A DNA stretch of 64,000 bases from Nocardioides daphniae (lineage in GTDB: Bacteria; Actinomycetota; Actinomycetes; Propionibacteriales; Nocardioidaceae): the NCBI RefSeq assembly GCF_004777465.1, contig NZ_CP038462.1:558001-622000 (forward strand). The letters are read 5' to 3'. The notes under the pieces were generated by a model. That model worked only from the letters and a program-made list of their open reading frames with translations, was not told the origin of the DNA and did no database searches. The stretch's first letter is position 1. Every line of letters begins with the position of its first letter. Shown piece by piece: positions 7,627 through 17,482 of the stretch. A program made the position numbers and the translations under genes.

Positions 7627-10034
7627 GTGACTCCGTGACCGACTTCCTGCCCTTCGCCCTGCCCGACGTGGGTGAGCCCGAGATCGAGGCGATGGTCGAG
7701 GCCGTCAGGTCCGGTTGGGTGTCGTCCGGCCCCAAGGTGAAGGAGTTCGAGGCCGCGTTCGCCGCGGCCATCGGCGACGGTGTCGAAGCGGTGGCCCTCA
7801 ACTCGGCCACGGCAGGACTCCACCTGGCTCTCGAAGCCATCGGTGTCGGTCCGGGCGACGAGGTGCTCGTCCCCACGTGGACCTTCACGGCCACGGCCGA
7901 GGTGGTTCGCTACCTGGGCGCGACCCCCGTGCTCGTCGACGTCGACCCCGTGACCCTCAACATCGACCTCGCCGACGCGGCCACCAAGGTGACTCCCGCG
8001 ACGCGCGCAGTCATGCCGGTGCACTTCGCCGGTCTCCCGATCGACCACGAGGCGATCACCGACTTCGCAACGACCCACCGCCTGGCCGTGGTCGAGGACG
8101 CCGCGCACGCCTTCCCCGCGTCCCACGCAGGCGTCAACGTGGGCGCCGGCCGGAGCGAGGCCACCGTCTACAGCTTCTACGCGACCAAGACGATGACGAC
8201 GGGAGAGGGCGGGATGCTCGTCACCCGCGACCCGGCGCTCGCCCAACGCGTTCGGGTCATGCGTCTGCACGGGATCAACCGCGACGCGTTCGACCGCTAC
8301 CGCTCCGACAAGCCGGCATGGCACTACGAGGTGGTCGCACCCGGTTACAAGTACAACCTCACCGATCCCGCGGCGGCGATGGGTCTGGTCCAGCTCGGGC
8401 GGGCCGGCCAGATGCGCGACCGTCGTGCCGAGATCGCGTCCCTCTACGACGCTGCCTTCGCCGACCTCGACCTCGAGCTCCCGTCCTGGGGCGGCGAGGG
8501 AGTGGGTCACTCCTGGCACCTCTACGTCGTACGCCTGCCGCAGGGGAGCGACCGCGACGCGTTCGTCCGCGCGATGGCCGAGCGCGGAGTCGGGACCTCG
8601 GTCCACTTCATCCCTCTGCACCTCCAGCCGTACTGGCGTGACCTCGGCGGCCATGCGCGCGACGACTTCCCCGTGGCCGCACGGGAGTTCGATCGGGTGG
8701 TGAGCCTGCCGATCTTCTCGAGCATGACGCCCGAGCAGGTGCAGAAGGTCATCGCGGCCGTGACGGCGACGCTCGGCGGGAGGCGAAGTCGGGTGAAGAT
8801 CGGCCTGCTGACGCAGTGGTACGACCCCGAGCCCGGGCCTGCCGCGCTCCCGGGAGCGCTGGCGCGTGGGCTCGTCGCTCGCGGCCATGACGTCAAGGTC
8901 GTCACGGGCTTCCCTAACTACCCGACCGGTCAGGTCGCCCCCGGCTACCGGATTCGGCCGCGCATGGTCGAGGAGCTCGACGGTGTCGAGGTGACGCGGG
9001 TGGCGCTCTACCCGTCGCACGACGACTCCGTGCGCAGCCGGGTCACCAACTACGGCTCCTTCGGGGCGTCCGCGGCGCTCATGGGTGTGCGCAAGGCGTT
9101 CGCCGGGATCGACGCGCTGTGGGTCAACTACTCCCCGGTGACCGTCGCCGCGCCCATGCTCGCCCAGTCGTGGTTCCGCCGCACCCCCAGCGTGGTCCAC
9201 GTCCTGGACCTGTGGCCGGACACGCTCACCGCCACCGGCTTCGCCGGCTCCGGCATCGCCTCGAGGGCAGCGGTCGTCGGTCTCAACGGCCTCTGCAACG
9301 CCATGTACCGGGCCGGGTCCAAGGTCGCCTACGTCTCGCCCGGCGTGGGTGAGAGGTTGCGCGAGCGCGGCGTGCCGGAGTCCAAGCTGGCCTACGCGCC
9401 GCTCTGGGCCAACGAGTCCCTCTTCACGCCGCGCGAGCGTCAGACCGAGCGAGGATTCGGCGTGACCGAGCATGACCGCGTCCTGCTGTACGCGGGCACC
9501 CTCGGCCGCGCCCAGGGTTTGGAGCCGCTGGTGCGTGCCGCTGCGCGGCTGCGTGACGCCGGGCTGGTGTGCCTGGTCGCGGGGTCCGGCACCGAGGAGC
9601 AGCGTCTACGTGAGGTGGCCGACGAGATGGGGGCCACCAACGTACGGTTCCTCGGACGTCTCGCACCTGAGGAGATGCCGACGCTGATGGCGGCGGCGGA
9701 CGTGCACTACGTCTCCCTCAACGACGACCCCCTGGCTCGGATCACGATGCCGAGCAAGCTGCAGGCCACGTTGGCGGCAGGAGGGTCGATCATCGGCATG
9801 CTGTCGGGCGACGCGGCTGACGTGGTCGCCGACTCCGGCGCAGGCTGGGTCTGCCGGCCCGACGACGTCGAGGGTCTGGCCCGGGTACTGGCCGAGTTCG
9901 TCGCCGAGGAGCCCGCTGCCGTGGCGGCCCGGGGCGTCGCTGGCCGCGCCTATTACGAGGCCCACTTCTCCCTCGCCCGCGGGGTCGAGCGCATCGAGTC
10001 TCTGCTGACTGAGGCGGCGGGGGTGGCGTCGTGA
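7623..10034 (+). CDS. Fused DegT-type aminotransferase and GT4 glycosyltransferase
   Basis: One 803-codon frame encoding two enzymes. Residues 1-390 are a PLP-dependent sugar aminotransferase of the DegT/DnrJ/EryC1 family (EDAAHAF at 158-164, PLP lysine in YATKTMTTGEGG at Lys189). Residues 391-803 are a WbuB-like GT4 glycosyltransferase (GLLTQWYDPEPGP start, YAGTLGRAQGL, MPSKLQATLAAG), a family that transfers FucNAc in other loci. At the junction AGG CGA AGT CGG GTG, a GGGAGG ribosome site 9 bases before the GTG at 8793 and a CGA that is one change from TGA suggest two former genes merged by stop-codon loss, or a base error. The frame itself is unbroken. It overlaps its neighbours by GTGA on both sides. 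Confidence 0.85.
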   Translation: MSDSVTDFLPFALPDVGEPEIEAMVEAVRSGWVSSGPKVKEFEAAFAAAIGDGVEAVALNSATAGLHLALEAIGVGPGDEVLVPTWTFTATAEVVRYLGATPVLVDVDPVTLNIDLADAATKVTPATRAVMPVHFAGLPIDHEAITDFATTHRLAVVEDAAHAFPASHAGVNVGAGRSEATVYSFYATKTMTTGEGGMLVTRDPALAQRVRVMRLHGINRDAFDRYRSDKPAWHYEVVAPGYKYNLTDPAAAMGLVQLGRAGQMRDRRAEIASLYDAAFADLDLELPSWGGEGVGHSWHLYVVRLPQGSDRDAFVRAMAERGVGTSVHFIPLHLQPYWRDLGGHARDDFPVAAREFDRVVSLPIFSSMTPEQVQKVIAAVTATLGGRRSRVKIGLLTQWYDPEPGPAALPGALARGLVARGHDVKVVTGFPNYPTGQVAPGYRIRPRMVEELDGVEVTRVALYPSHDDSVRSRVTNYGSFGASAALMGVRKAFAGIDALWVNYSPVTVAAPMLAQSWFRRTPSVVHVLDLWPDTLTATGFAGSGIASRAAVVGLNGLCNAMYRAGSKVAYVSPGVGERLRERGVPESKLAYAPLWANESLFTPRERQTERGFGVTEHDRVLLYAGTLGRAQGLEPLVRAAARLRDAGLVCLVAGSGTEEQRLREVADEMGATNVRFLGRLAPEEMPTLMAAADVHYVSLNDDPLARITMPSKLQATLAAGGSIIGMLSGDAADVVADSGAGWVCRPDDVEGLARVLAEFVAEEPAAVAARGVAGRAYYEAHFSLARGVERIESLLTEAAGVAS

Positions 10035-10681
10035 CCACGTTGCACAGACTCACGGCGGCCGACGTGCCGGCCGCGGCCGAGCTGCACCGCCGCTCCTTCC
10101 CCTCCTTCTTCCTGAGCGAGCTGGGGCCTGCCTTCCTGCGTGAGTTCTACCGGGGCTTCCTCGCAGAGGGGGCCGTGACCGTGGTCGCGCGGGACGAGAC
10201 CGGACGTCTCGTCGGCGTCGTCGTGGGCCACGTCAACCCGTCCGGCTTCTTCCGCCGGCTGCTGGTGAAGCGGTGGTACGCGTTCGCCTTCGCGAGTCTC
10301 TCCCTGGTCGTGCGCCGTCCCTCGGTCGTACCGCGCCTGTTCCGGGCCCTGACTTACCGTGGGCAGGGTGGTGAGGAGCAGCCGCGCGGCGCTCTTCTCA
10401 GCTCGATCTGCGTCGAACCGGCCATGCAGGGCACCGGAACGGGACGCCTGGTCCTCGAGGCGTGGCTGCGAGAGCTGGAGTCGCAGGGCGAGACCCGTGC
10501 CTACCTGACCACCGATGCCGTCGACAATGACAGCGTCAACGCCTTCTACGTCCGATCCGGGTGGCGGCTGTTCTCCAGCTACGAGACACCTGACCAGCGC
10601 AGGATGAACTGTTACGTCTGGTCGGCGAACACGTCAGGCGACCAGAGCGATGATCCATGCACAAAGGGGAATGAACAGTGA
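10031..10681 (+). CDS. GNAT family N-acetyltransferase
   Basis: A 216-aa GCN5-related acetyltransferase. The acetyl-CoA-binding signature is SSICVEPAMQGTGTGRLVLE, followed by AVDNDSVNAFYVRSGW, the usual end of the fold. It follows the aminotransferase/GT4 gene with a GTGA overlap and its last codons overlap the CapE gene. In this position it probably acetylates an amino sugar made by the aminotransferase, giving an N-acetylated sugar for the polymer; the substrate is inferred from context only. The stretch from residue 70 to 115 (FRRLLVKRWYAFAFASLSLVV) is hydrophobic and may form a membrane-facing insertion. Confidence 0.8.
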   Translation: MTTLHRLTAADVPAAAELHRRSFPSFFLSELGPAFLREFYRGFLAEGAVTVVARDETGRLVGVVVGHVNPSGFFRRLLVKRWYAFAFASLSLVVRRPSVVPRLFRALTYRGQGGEEQPRGALLSSICVEPAMQGTGTGRLVLEAWLRELESQGETRAYLTTDAVDNDSVNAFYVRSGWRLFSSYETPDQRRMNCYVWSANTSGDQSDDPCTKGNEQ

Positions 10682-11721
10682 GTTCGACCACCGAGGGCCC
10701 GATCCTCGTCACCGGAGGCACCGGCTCGTTCGGATCCACGATGGTCCGTCGCCTGCTCCAGACCGACGTCGAGGAGATCCGCATCTTCAGCCGCGACGAG
10801 GCCAAGCAGGACGCGATGCGTCGCGAGCTGGCTGACAGTCGCGTCCGCTTCTACGTGGGCGACGTCCGCGACTCCCGCGGCGTCGAGGACGCGGTGCACG
10901 GGGTGCGCCACATCTTCCACGCAGCGGCCCTCAAGCAGGTCCCGAGCTGCGAGTTCTTCCCGCAGCAGGCCGTGATGACCAACGTCCACGGCAGTGACAA
11001 CGTCATCCGCGCCGCCGAGCGTGCCGGTGTGAAGTCGGTGGTGTGCCTCAGCACCGACAAGGCCGTCTACCCGGTCAACGCCATGGGCATCAGCAAGGCG
11101 ATGATGGAGAAGGTCGCCCAGTCCTACGCCCGCAACTGGTCCGACACCGGCACGACCGTCTCCATCACCCGCTACGGCAACGTCATGTACAGCCGCGGTT
11201 CGGTGATCCCGGTCTTCGTGCAGCAGCTGCGTGACGGCAAGCCCTTGACGCTGACCGACCCCGACATGACCCGCTTCCTGATGTCGCTCGAGGACTCGGT
11301 CGACCTGGTCCAGTACGCCTTCGACAACGCGCGTCCCGGTGACATCTTCGTCAGGAAGGCGCCGGCCTCGACGGTCCGCGACCTGGCGCTGGCGGTGGCC
11401 TCGCTCTTCGGCAACGACAACCCGGACATCCGCGTCATCGGCACCCGTCACGGCGAGAAGCTGTACGAGTCGCTGCTGGGTCGCGAGGAGCGCCAGAAGG
11501 CGGAGGACCGCGGTGACTACTACGCGGTCCCGCTGGACGCCCGAGGCCTGGAGTACGAGCTCTTCTTCGACGAGGGCGACGCCGACCTTCCCGACGAGGA
11601 CTACCACTCGCACAACGCCGAGCGCCTCGACGTCGAGGGCGTCAAGCGCCTGCTCCTGACGCTTCCGGAGATCCGGCGCGAGCTCACCGTCGCCGGCATC
11701 GACCCGGAGAACGCACTGTGA
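10678..11721 (+). CDS. capE: UDP-GlcNAc 4,6-dehydratase/5-epimerase, CapE/FnlA type
   Basis: First enzyme of UDP-N-acetyl-L-fucosamine synthesis. A 347-aa extended SDR with the NAD site GGTGSFGS near residue 14, HAAALKQVP, and an active site STDKAVYPVNAMGISKAMMEK in which Met replaces the usual Tyr of YxxxK, as in CapE-type dehydratases. RHGEKLYESLL near the end is typical of this group. GTG at 10678 overlaps the GNAT stop by ATGA-type coupling. The next two genes supply the remaining steps, so the assignment rests on both sequence and order. Confidence 0.9.
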   Translation: MSSTTEGPILVTGGTGSFGSTMVRRLLQTDVEEIRIFSRDEAKQDAMRRELADSRVRFYVGDVRDSRGVEDAVHGVRHIFHAAALKQVPSCEFFPQQAVMTNVHGSDNVIRAAERAGVKSVVCLSTDKAVYPVNAMGISKAMMEKVAQSYARNWSDTGTTVSITRYGNVMYSRGSVIPVFVQQLRDGKPLTLTDPDMTRFLMSLEDSVDLVQYAFDNARPGDIFVRKAPASTVRDLALAVASLFGNDNPDIRVIGTRHGEKLYESLLGREERQKAEDRGDYYAVPLDARGLEYELFFDEGDADLPDEDYHSHNAERLDVEGVKRLLLTLPEIRRELTVAGIDPENAL

Positions 11722-12848
11722 CCGCTGCGCGTCGCATCGCGATCACCGGAGGCTACGGCTTCCTCGGCTGGCACACCGCTTGCCGGCTCCGGGCCCTGCA
11801 CCAGGTCGAGCCCGTACGTCTGGGGCGCGACGACTTCGCCGACCCGGCCCGCCTCGTCGAGGCGCTGCGCGGCGTCGACGCAGTGATCCACATCGCGGGC
11901 GTCAACCGCGCCGACTCCGACGAGGCGGTCGAGCAGGGCAACGTCGATCTGGCGACCACGCTCGCCGCCGCCATGCGTGAGGTCGGCACTCCCTTCGACG
12001 TGGTCTTCGCCAACTCGATCCAGGCGCAGTTGGACAACCCCTACGGTCGCGGCAAGGCCGAGGCCGCGCGGATCGTCCAGGAGGCCGCCACCGAGCTGGG
12101 CGGCCACTTCGCCGACCTGCTGCTGCCCAACCTCTTCGGCGAGCACGGCCGACCGGGCTACAACTCCTTCGTGGCGACCTTCGCCCACGAGGTGGCGGCC
12201 GGCCGGGTGCCCACCGTCACCGGTGACCGCGAGATCGAGCTGCTCCACGCCCAGGACGCGGCCGCCGCGCTGATCGAGGCGCTGGGCAGCGACGTCTCCG
12301 AGGTCGTACCGGCCGAGGCCATCGGCATCGGCGAGGTGCTGCGGTTCTTCCTCGAGACGCACGAGCTGTACGCCACGCGCGGCGAGGTGCCTGACATCTC
12401 GACGCCGATGCGCCGCAACCTCTTCAACACCTACCGCGCCGCCGCCTTCCCGGACATGTGGCCCATCTCCCCGCAGGTGCACGGTGACAACCGCGGCGAC
12501 CTCTACGAGACGGTCCGCGCCCACGGCGGCACGGGCATGGCGTTCATGTCGACGACGCTCCCGGGTCAGAAACGGGGTGAGCACTACCACCTGCACAAGG
12601 TGGAGCGCTTCATCGTGGTGAAGGGGGAGGCGGAGATCGAGCTGCGTCGCCTGCTGCATGACGACGTGGTGACCTTCCGCCTGAGCGGCGACAAGCCGTC
12701 GTTCGTCGACATGCCCGCCCTGTGGGTGCACAACATCCGTAACGTGGGGGACACCGAGTTGGTAACGATGTTCTGGGCAGACCAGCTGCTCGACATGGAC
12801 AACCCGGACCAGTTCCCCGAGACGATTGCCCAGGAGGCAACCGCATGA
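11718..12848 (+). CDS. capF: UDP-sugar epimerase/reductase with cupin domain, CapF/FnlB type
   Basis: Second enzyme of UDP-L-FucNAc synthesis. A 376-aa two-domain protein: an SDR domain (ITGGYGFLGWHT at residues 9-20, NPYGRGKAEAARI with the catalytic Tyr/Lys) that reduces the 4-keto group, and a C-terminal cupin (about 250-370; GEHYHLHKVERFIVVKGEAE, HNIRNVGD) that in CapF carries the zinc-dependent 3-epimerase. Start overlaps the CapE stop and stop overlaps the CapG start (ATGA), giving a tightly coupled trio. Confidence 0.9.
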   Translation: MTAARRIAITGGYGFLGWHTACRLRALHQVEPVRLGRDDFADPARLVEALRGVDAVIHIAGVNRADSDEAVEQGNVDLATTLAAAMREVGTPFDVVFANSIQAQLDNPYGRGKAEAARIVQEAATELGGHFADLLLPNLFGEHGRPGYNSFVATFAHEVAAGRVPTVTGDREIELLHAQDAAAALIEALGSDVSEVVPAEAIGIGEVLRFFLETHELYATRGEVPDISTPMRRNLFNTYRAAAFPDMWPISPQVHGDNRGDLYETVRAHGGTGMAFMSTTLPGQKRGEHYHLHKVERFIVVKGEAEIELRRLLHDDVVTFRLSGDKPSFVDMPALWVHNIRNVGDTELVTMFWADQLLDMDNPDQFPETIAQEATA

Positions 12849-13966
12849 AGGTCATGACCGTGGTCGGCACCCGCCCGGAGATCATCCGGCTCGCCGCCGT
12901 GATCAAGCGGCTCGACAACACCCCCGGCATCGAGCACGTCCTGGTCCACACGGGTCAGAACTACGACTACTCGCTCAACCAGGTCTTCTTCGACGACCTG
13001 GGCCTGCGGGCTCCGGACCACTACATGGGCGTCGACACCTCGAGCCTCGGCAACGTCCTGGGTGGCGTCCTCGTCGGCACCGAGAAAGTGCTGCTCGAGG
13101 AGAAGCCCGACGCCATGCTGGTCCTGGGCGACACCAACTCCTGCGTGGCCACGGTGATGGGCAAGCGGATGCGGATCCCGACCTACCACATGGAGGCCGG
13201 CAACCGCTGCTTCGACGACAACGTCCCCGAGGAGACCAACCGTCGCCTCGTCGACCACGTCGCCGACTTCAATCTGCCCTACACCGAGCACGCGCGCCGC
13301 AACCTGCTCACCGAAGGCCTGCACCCGCGCCAGATCCTGGTGACCGGGTCACCGATGCGTGAGGTGCTGGAGGAATTCCGCGACCAGATCGACGCCTCCG
13401 ATGCCCTCGACCGCCTTGGTCTGACCTCGGGGGAGTACTTCCTTGTCAGCGCCCACCGGGAGGAGAACGTCGACCTCCCCGAGCGCCTGGAGAAGCTCTT
13501 GGAGTGCCTCGTGGCGGTGCGTGACCAGTTCGACAAGCGTGTCGTCGTCTCGACCCACCCCCGCACCCGCAAGAGGCTCGAGGCCCTCGACAGCGAGCTC
13601 GACCTGAGCAACATCGACTTCATGGAGCCCTTCGGCTTCCACGACTACAACAAGCTGCAGCTCGAGGCGGCGTGCGTGCTGTCGGACTCCGGCACCATCT
13701 CGGAGGAGTCGTCGATCCTGGGCTTCCCGGCCATCACGCTGCGTGACTCGATCGAGCGCCCGGAGGCCCTCGACAGCGGTTCGATCATCATGACCGGCCT
13801 GGACCGGGACGACGTCGTACGCGGCGTCGGCATCGCGATGGCCGACGGCACGGTTGTCTCGTCACACCCGGCCGGTTACGAGATCAACGACACGAGCAAC
13901 CGGGTGGTGCGCTTCATATCGTCGACAGCGGGGCGTCATTCTCAATGGGCGGGGTTGCGGAAATAG
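12845..13966 (+). CDS. capG: UDP-HexNAc 2-epimerase, CapG/FnlC type
   Basis: Third enzyme, giving UDP-N-acetyl-L-fucosamine. A 373-aa WecB-fold protein with GTRPEIIRLAAVI at the start, HTGQNYDYSLNQVFF, GDTNSCVATVMGKRMRIPTY, HMEAGNRCFDDNVPEETNR and SAHREEN, all characteristic of the non-hydrolysing UDP-GlcNAc 2-epimerase group and specifically the CapG/FnlC branch (MEAGNRCFD). Coupled to CapF by ATGA. Its end overlaps the putative start of the flippase gene by about 22 bases. Confidence 0.9.
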   Translation: MKVMTVVGTRPEIIRLAAVIKRLDNTPGIEHVLVHTGQNYDYSLNQVFFDDLGLRAPDHYMGVDTSSLGNVLGGVLVGTEKVLLEEKPDAMLVLGDTNSCVATVMGKRMRIPTYHMEAGNRCFDDNVPEETNRRLVDHVADFNLPYTEHARRNLLTEGLHPRQILVTGSPMREVLEEFRDQIDASDALDRLGLTSGEYFLVSAHREENVDLPERLEKLLECLVAVRDQFDKRVVVSTHPRTRKRLEALDSELDLSNIDFMEPFGFHDYNKLQLEAACVLSDSGTISEESSILGFPAITLRDSIERPEALDSGSIIMTGLDRDDVVRGVGIAMADGTVVSSHPAGYEINDTSNRVVRFISSTAGRHSQWAGLRK

Positions 13967-15257
13967 CCGAGCACGCAGGAGACGGGCGCAGCGACGCCCG
14001 GCGCGTCTCCGTTTCGTTTGCCGCCAAGCTTGGCAGCGCGCCCCTAGTCGCGGGCTGCTGGTTCCTGGCCACCTATTGGGTTCTGGACACGGTGGGTGTG
14101 TCAGGGTTCGCAACGTTTTCCATCATCGCCGGTTTGGCAGCTGTGCTCCCGTTCCTCGACCTTGGTCTGGGCGTCGCGGCCATGGACGCCGCCGCGCACC
14201 AGCGGCAGGACCTTGACGACGTGGTTGGCACCACGACCGGTCTCCTTGCCAAGGTCGCCGTCGGCGTGCTGGTCGTCGCCACAGTGGGCGGGGCTGCCGG
14301 TGCTTTCCCTCCGATTCTAGGAATCGAGGGCTCCGGGTCCACGTCTCTGGCCGTCTGGCTGGCGCTCGTCGCCTTCGCGCTGTCTCTTCCGATGAACGTG
14401 GGCCCGCGATTGCTTACTGGACTGGGCCTGAATCACTGGATGGTGGGTTTCCAGACCATCTCGGTCCTCGTCATGCTGGCTCTGGTCTTCTTGGGCAGGA
14501 CCGTGGGCGGCGGCCTACCGGTCTTCGCGATGGCCCCTTTTGGGGGCGTCCTCATCTCCAACTTGCTGGCCTGCGTGGTGGTCGCACCGCGGATAGGGAC
14601 GTCCATCCCTGAGGTCGTCCGCAAGGTGGCCACCGGCAACTACCGTAAGGTCGCTGTCGCTGGCGTAGCCGGACCGATGTTCCTGATCACGCTAATCCTT
14701 CCGGTCGCCTACCAACTCGATCGGATCATGCTTGCCCACGTCAGTGACTCGGCGAGCGTCGCAGAGTACGGGGTGCTCTATCAGCTCTTCGGTCCAGCGC
14801 TGGGGTGGTGGGCACAGCTGCGATGGTCTTGTGGCCAATCTTCGCTGGGGCGAGGGCCTCGGGCAGGATGACATCCACCCGCTGGCAGCGCACCTTCTTC
14901 CTGTTCGCGCTGGGCGGCTTGGCCGCCAGCGGTGTCTTCGTCGTCGCCGCGCTCCCGGTCTCCAGCTTGATCTCAGGGGGTCGCGTGGACGTCGGGTGGT
15001 CGCTGGCTTGGGCCTTCGCCCTGCTCTTGCTGGTCCAGACGTTGCAGTACCCGGCTGCGATGTTTCTGACCACACCCCAGGGTCTGGTGTTCCAAGCCTG
15101 GCTGCACGTGGGCATGGTCGCGGTAAACGTGCCGCTCTCGCTGTACTTGGCTCACGTTTGGGGTGCCTCGGGTCCTGTCTGGGCTTCTGTGTTCACCGTA
15201 ATACCCATTCTGACTGTCCCGATGACGGTCAGGACCTTGAGGCTTCTGAAGGGTTGA
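13945..15257 (+). CDS. Polysaccharide flippase, Wzx-like (frameshifted)
   Basis: About 437 aa after correction. A multi-helix membrane protein of the oligosaccharide flippase/MATE-like superfamily: repeated hydrophobic segments (SIIAGLAAVLPFLDLGLGVA, LVVATVGGAAGAF, VGWSLAWAFALLLLVQTLQ) and the loop YQLDRIMLAHVSDSASVAEYGVLYQLF typical of Wzx. The frame breaks in the G run 14802-14805; one extra G restores FGPAL-GVVGTAAMVLWPIF. It would flip undecaprenyl-linked repeat units outward. Base composition is somewhat lower in GC than the flanking enzymes, which is common for flippase genes. The start (ATG 13945, inside the end of capG) is tentative. Confidence 0.75.
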
Positions 15258-16212
15258 ACGCGTAGTTGCGGGGGCGGCGGAAGCCGTCCGCTTCGCGGGG
15301 TACGGAACTGAGCAGGTCGCGGCGCCACAAGGTGCGGTGGAGCGCGGCATACATGCGACGCTCCTCGGGGCGGCGTCGCAGGAGCGCACGGATCCACCGC
15401 AGCCCGACCCCCAAGCGCTGGACGGCGATCAGGAGGTGACCCGTGCCAGGAAACTCCCTCTCCCAAAGCAGACGCTCGCTGGTCATTGCCTCATCGAGCG
15501 TCTGGAAGTCCAAACCGCGAGTCATGACGCCGCCGGCGTGAACGACGCGCGCCTTGAGCGCAAGTCCCACAGAGATGCCCAAGTGGCGGGCGCTTAGGGA
15601 CAACGCTCGATCCTCCTCGTAAAGGAAGAAGCGCCGGTCGAGTCCGTCGAGTCGGCGCCAAGTCTCCGCGGTCATAGCGATGACGGCACCGCTCCCACCG
15701 AACTCGGGCGGGAAGGGCACGAACCGCCCGTCCTGAGCGCTGAGCTGGCTGACGAAATGGGTCTGCCTGCGGAGCCCACGCTTCCATCCCAGCCCGATCC
15801 AGCGCGCTAGCAAGGACCGGGGCGAGAAGGTCGTCAGCGCGATGTGCGGTGCTACCGGGCCATGCGGCGTCGTCAACTGCATGGGGTAGACGATGGACTC
15901 GTCACGGGCCGCCAGCGCGCTGAGCTCGGCCAGAGAACCCGACTGGTACACGACGTCGCTGTTGGAACAGACGAAGACGAACTGCTCGTCCGGCACGGAA
16001 TCGAAACCTTGGTGGAGTGCCCAGGCGTAGCCGGCGTTACGAGGGGCCGCAATGTGGATCGCTCCGTGGCGCAGGCAGAGCTCCACGGCGGACTGGCCGG
16101 GGGAGGTGTCAACGACTCGGGCCTCGGCAGCGGACTCGCTAGCAATGCTCTTCAGGCATTGGTCAAGGTCGTCCAGACCGCTGTAGAACACCACGGCCAC
16201 TACGGTCTTCAT
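15229..16212 (-). CDS. Glycosyltransferase family 2, rhamnosyltransferase-like
   Basis: A 327-aa cytosolic GT2 (GT-A fold) enzyme. It begins AVVFYSGLDDLDQCLKSI and has PRNAGYAWALHQGF, the metal-binding region CSNSDVVY in place of DxD, and GGSGAVIAMTAETWRRLDGLDRRFFLYEEDRALSLSAR in two parts, the LYEED pattern of the acceptor/catalytic base. These features are those of WcaA/RfbF-like rhamnosyltransferases, which fits the dTDP-rhamnose genes further along; the linkage is not predictable. It overlaps the end of the flippase gene by 29 bases on the opposite strand and is coupled by ATGA to the polymerase gene upstream. Confidence 0.82.
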   Translation of the reverse strand: MKTVVAVVFYSGLDDLDQCLKSIASESAAEARVVDTSPGQSAVELCLRHGAIHIAAPRNAGYAWALHQGFDSVPDEQFVFVCSNSDVVYQSGSLAELSALAARDESIVYPMQLTTPHGPVAPHIALTTFSPRSLLARWIGLGWKRGLRRQTHFVSQLSAQDGRFVPFPPEFGGSGAVIAMTAETWRRLDGLDRRFFLYEEDRALSLSARHLGISVGLALKARVVHAGGVMTRGLDFQTLDEAMTSERLLWEREFPGTGHLLIAVQRLGVGLRWIRALLRRRPEERRMYAALHRTLWRRDLLSSVPREADGFRRPRNYAFNPSEASRS

Positions 16213-17482
16213 GACGTCACATCCTTTGACTGACTTCTGCTGGGTATCCCATGGGCCGCGAGCAGCACTGCGAAGAACACCGCCCCCACCGGCGTCTCGA
16301 TCATGGGTTCGATCATGGAATGGATTGTGATCGCGACCAGCGGAGCAGCCGCCACTGTCCACCGTCGCAGCGGGCGGGGGCACAGGACGACCATCAGCAC
16401 AAGGGTGCCGACGAGTCCGACCTGGATAAGCCAGGCGAGCACGAAGTTGTGCGGGTAGGCGATTGCCGTCCGTGCCAGCATGTCGCTAGTTCCGCCCCCT
16501 GGCCCAAGACCGAAGATGAGGCTGGTCTCCCACTGGTCAACTGCGAACGACCAGAGGTCCGTGCGTCCGGAGGTGTAGTCGGTGTTGACGCCGGGCTGGG
16601 TGAAGCGCCGGAACCAAAACCATTGTTGTTCGGCTGCGACGAAGACGAGCACGGTGCCTGCGAGAAGTGCCGCCAGCGGCTTCAGCGCGGCCGCCACCCC
16701 ACCTTTTCTCTCCAGGAAGAAGAGCAGCGCCAAGGCAGCCACCTCACCAATAAGGGCGCCACGGGAAGCCAGCGCGAACGGGCCGCGAGCAACGGGAGAG
16801 ACATGAGCAGTAGAAGCCGCGAACGCGCACGCCCGGCGCTGAAAGCGGCGACGCCCGCCGCAGCCGCGAGTCCCGCCGCGTAGTTGCTGGTGCCGATAGC
16901 GGACTCGAAGACGCGGGCCCGCGAGTAGCCGGCGGTGTCGGCCAACACGGCACCTAGCGCCTCCATCGCCCCGGGTAGCACGGTCGCGACCAAGCCGGCG
17001 GCAGCGAACACCGGTGTTGCCGTGTCGGGCCGGCCCGGCAGCATGCGCAGCAGCAGCAGGTATGCCGGAAGAGTGATAAGCGCGACTGCCGCCACCACGG
17101 CTGAGGGCTCCGTAGGCGGGATCGTGAGCCAATATCCCCCCACGAGCGCCGTAACCGTCGCCAAACCGAGGGGGAAAGTCGTCCGTCTGCGAATAGTTAG
17201 GTTGGCGAAGAACACGCCGCCCGCGAGTGCCATCCCCGTCCACACGACGCCCGGGACGCCGGCGGTGACTGTGAGGGCCTGAACCGCTGAAGCCGCGACA
17301 AAGAAGTATGTAAGGCGATGGCTGCCGGCCGCTGCGCTAAAGAAGGTGGCCAGTGTGACAAAACCCACCACCGCCGCGTCTGGGCCGAAGGAGTCCAGCA
17401 GCGGTACGCCTAACAAGAGGGGGATGAGCCCTCGGTGAGGTGAGGTCACAGTCGGTGGAGGAGCCTCGCGTGTCCCGCTCAT
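16209..17482 (-). CDS. O-antigen polymerase/ligase-like membrane protein (frameshifted)
   Basis: About 424 aa after correction, with 10-12 predicted membrane helices. The periplasmic loop RFTQPGVNTDYTSGRTDLW, then FGLGPGG and AYPHNFVLAWLIQVGLVG match the O-antigen ligase/polymerase (Wzy_C) pattern, including the R-x-x-W and HN-x-L motifs. The frame breaks near 16780-16792 (GCGGCCCG region); one additional base joins MSLPLLA to GPFALASRGALIG. It would polymerise or ligate the lipid-linked repeat units. ATGA overlaps on both sides place it between the GT4 and GT2 genes in one operon. Confidence 0.75.

Noticed and set aside
7437..9473. Minus-strand frame of 678 codons opposite the aminotransferase/GT4 gene
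   Set aside because: Low-complexity shadow frame; the opposite strand has two fully recognisable enzymes.
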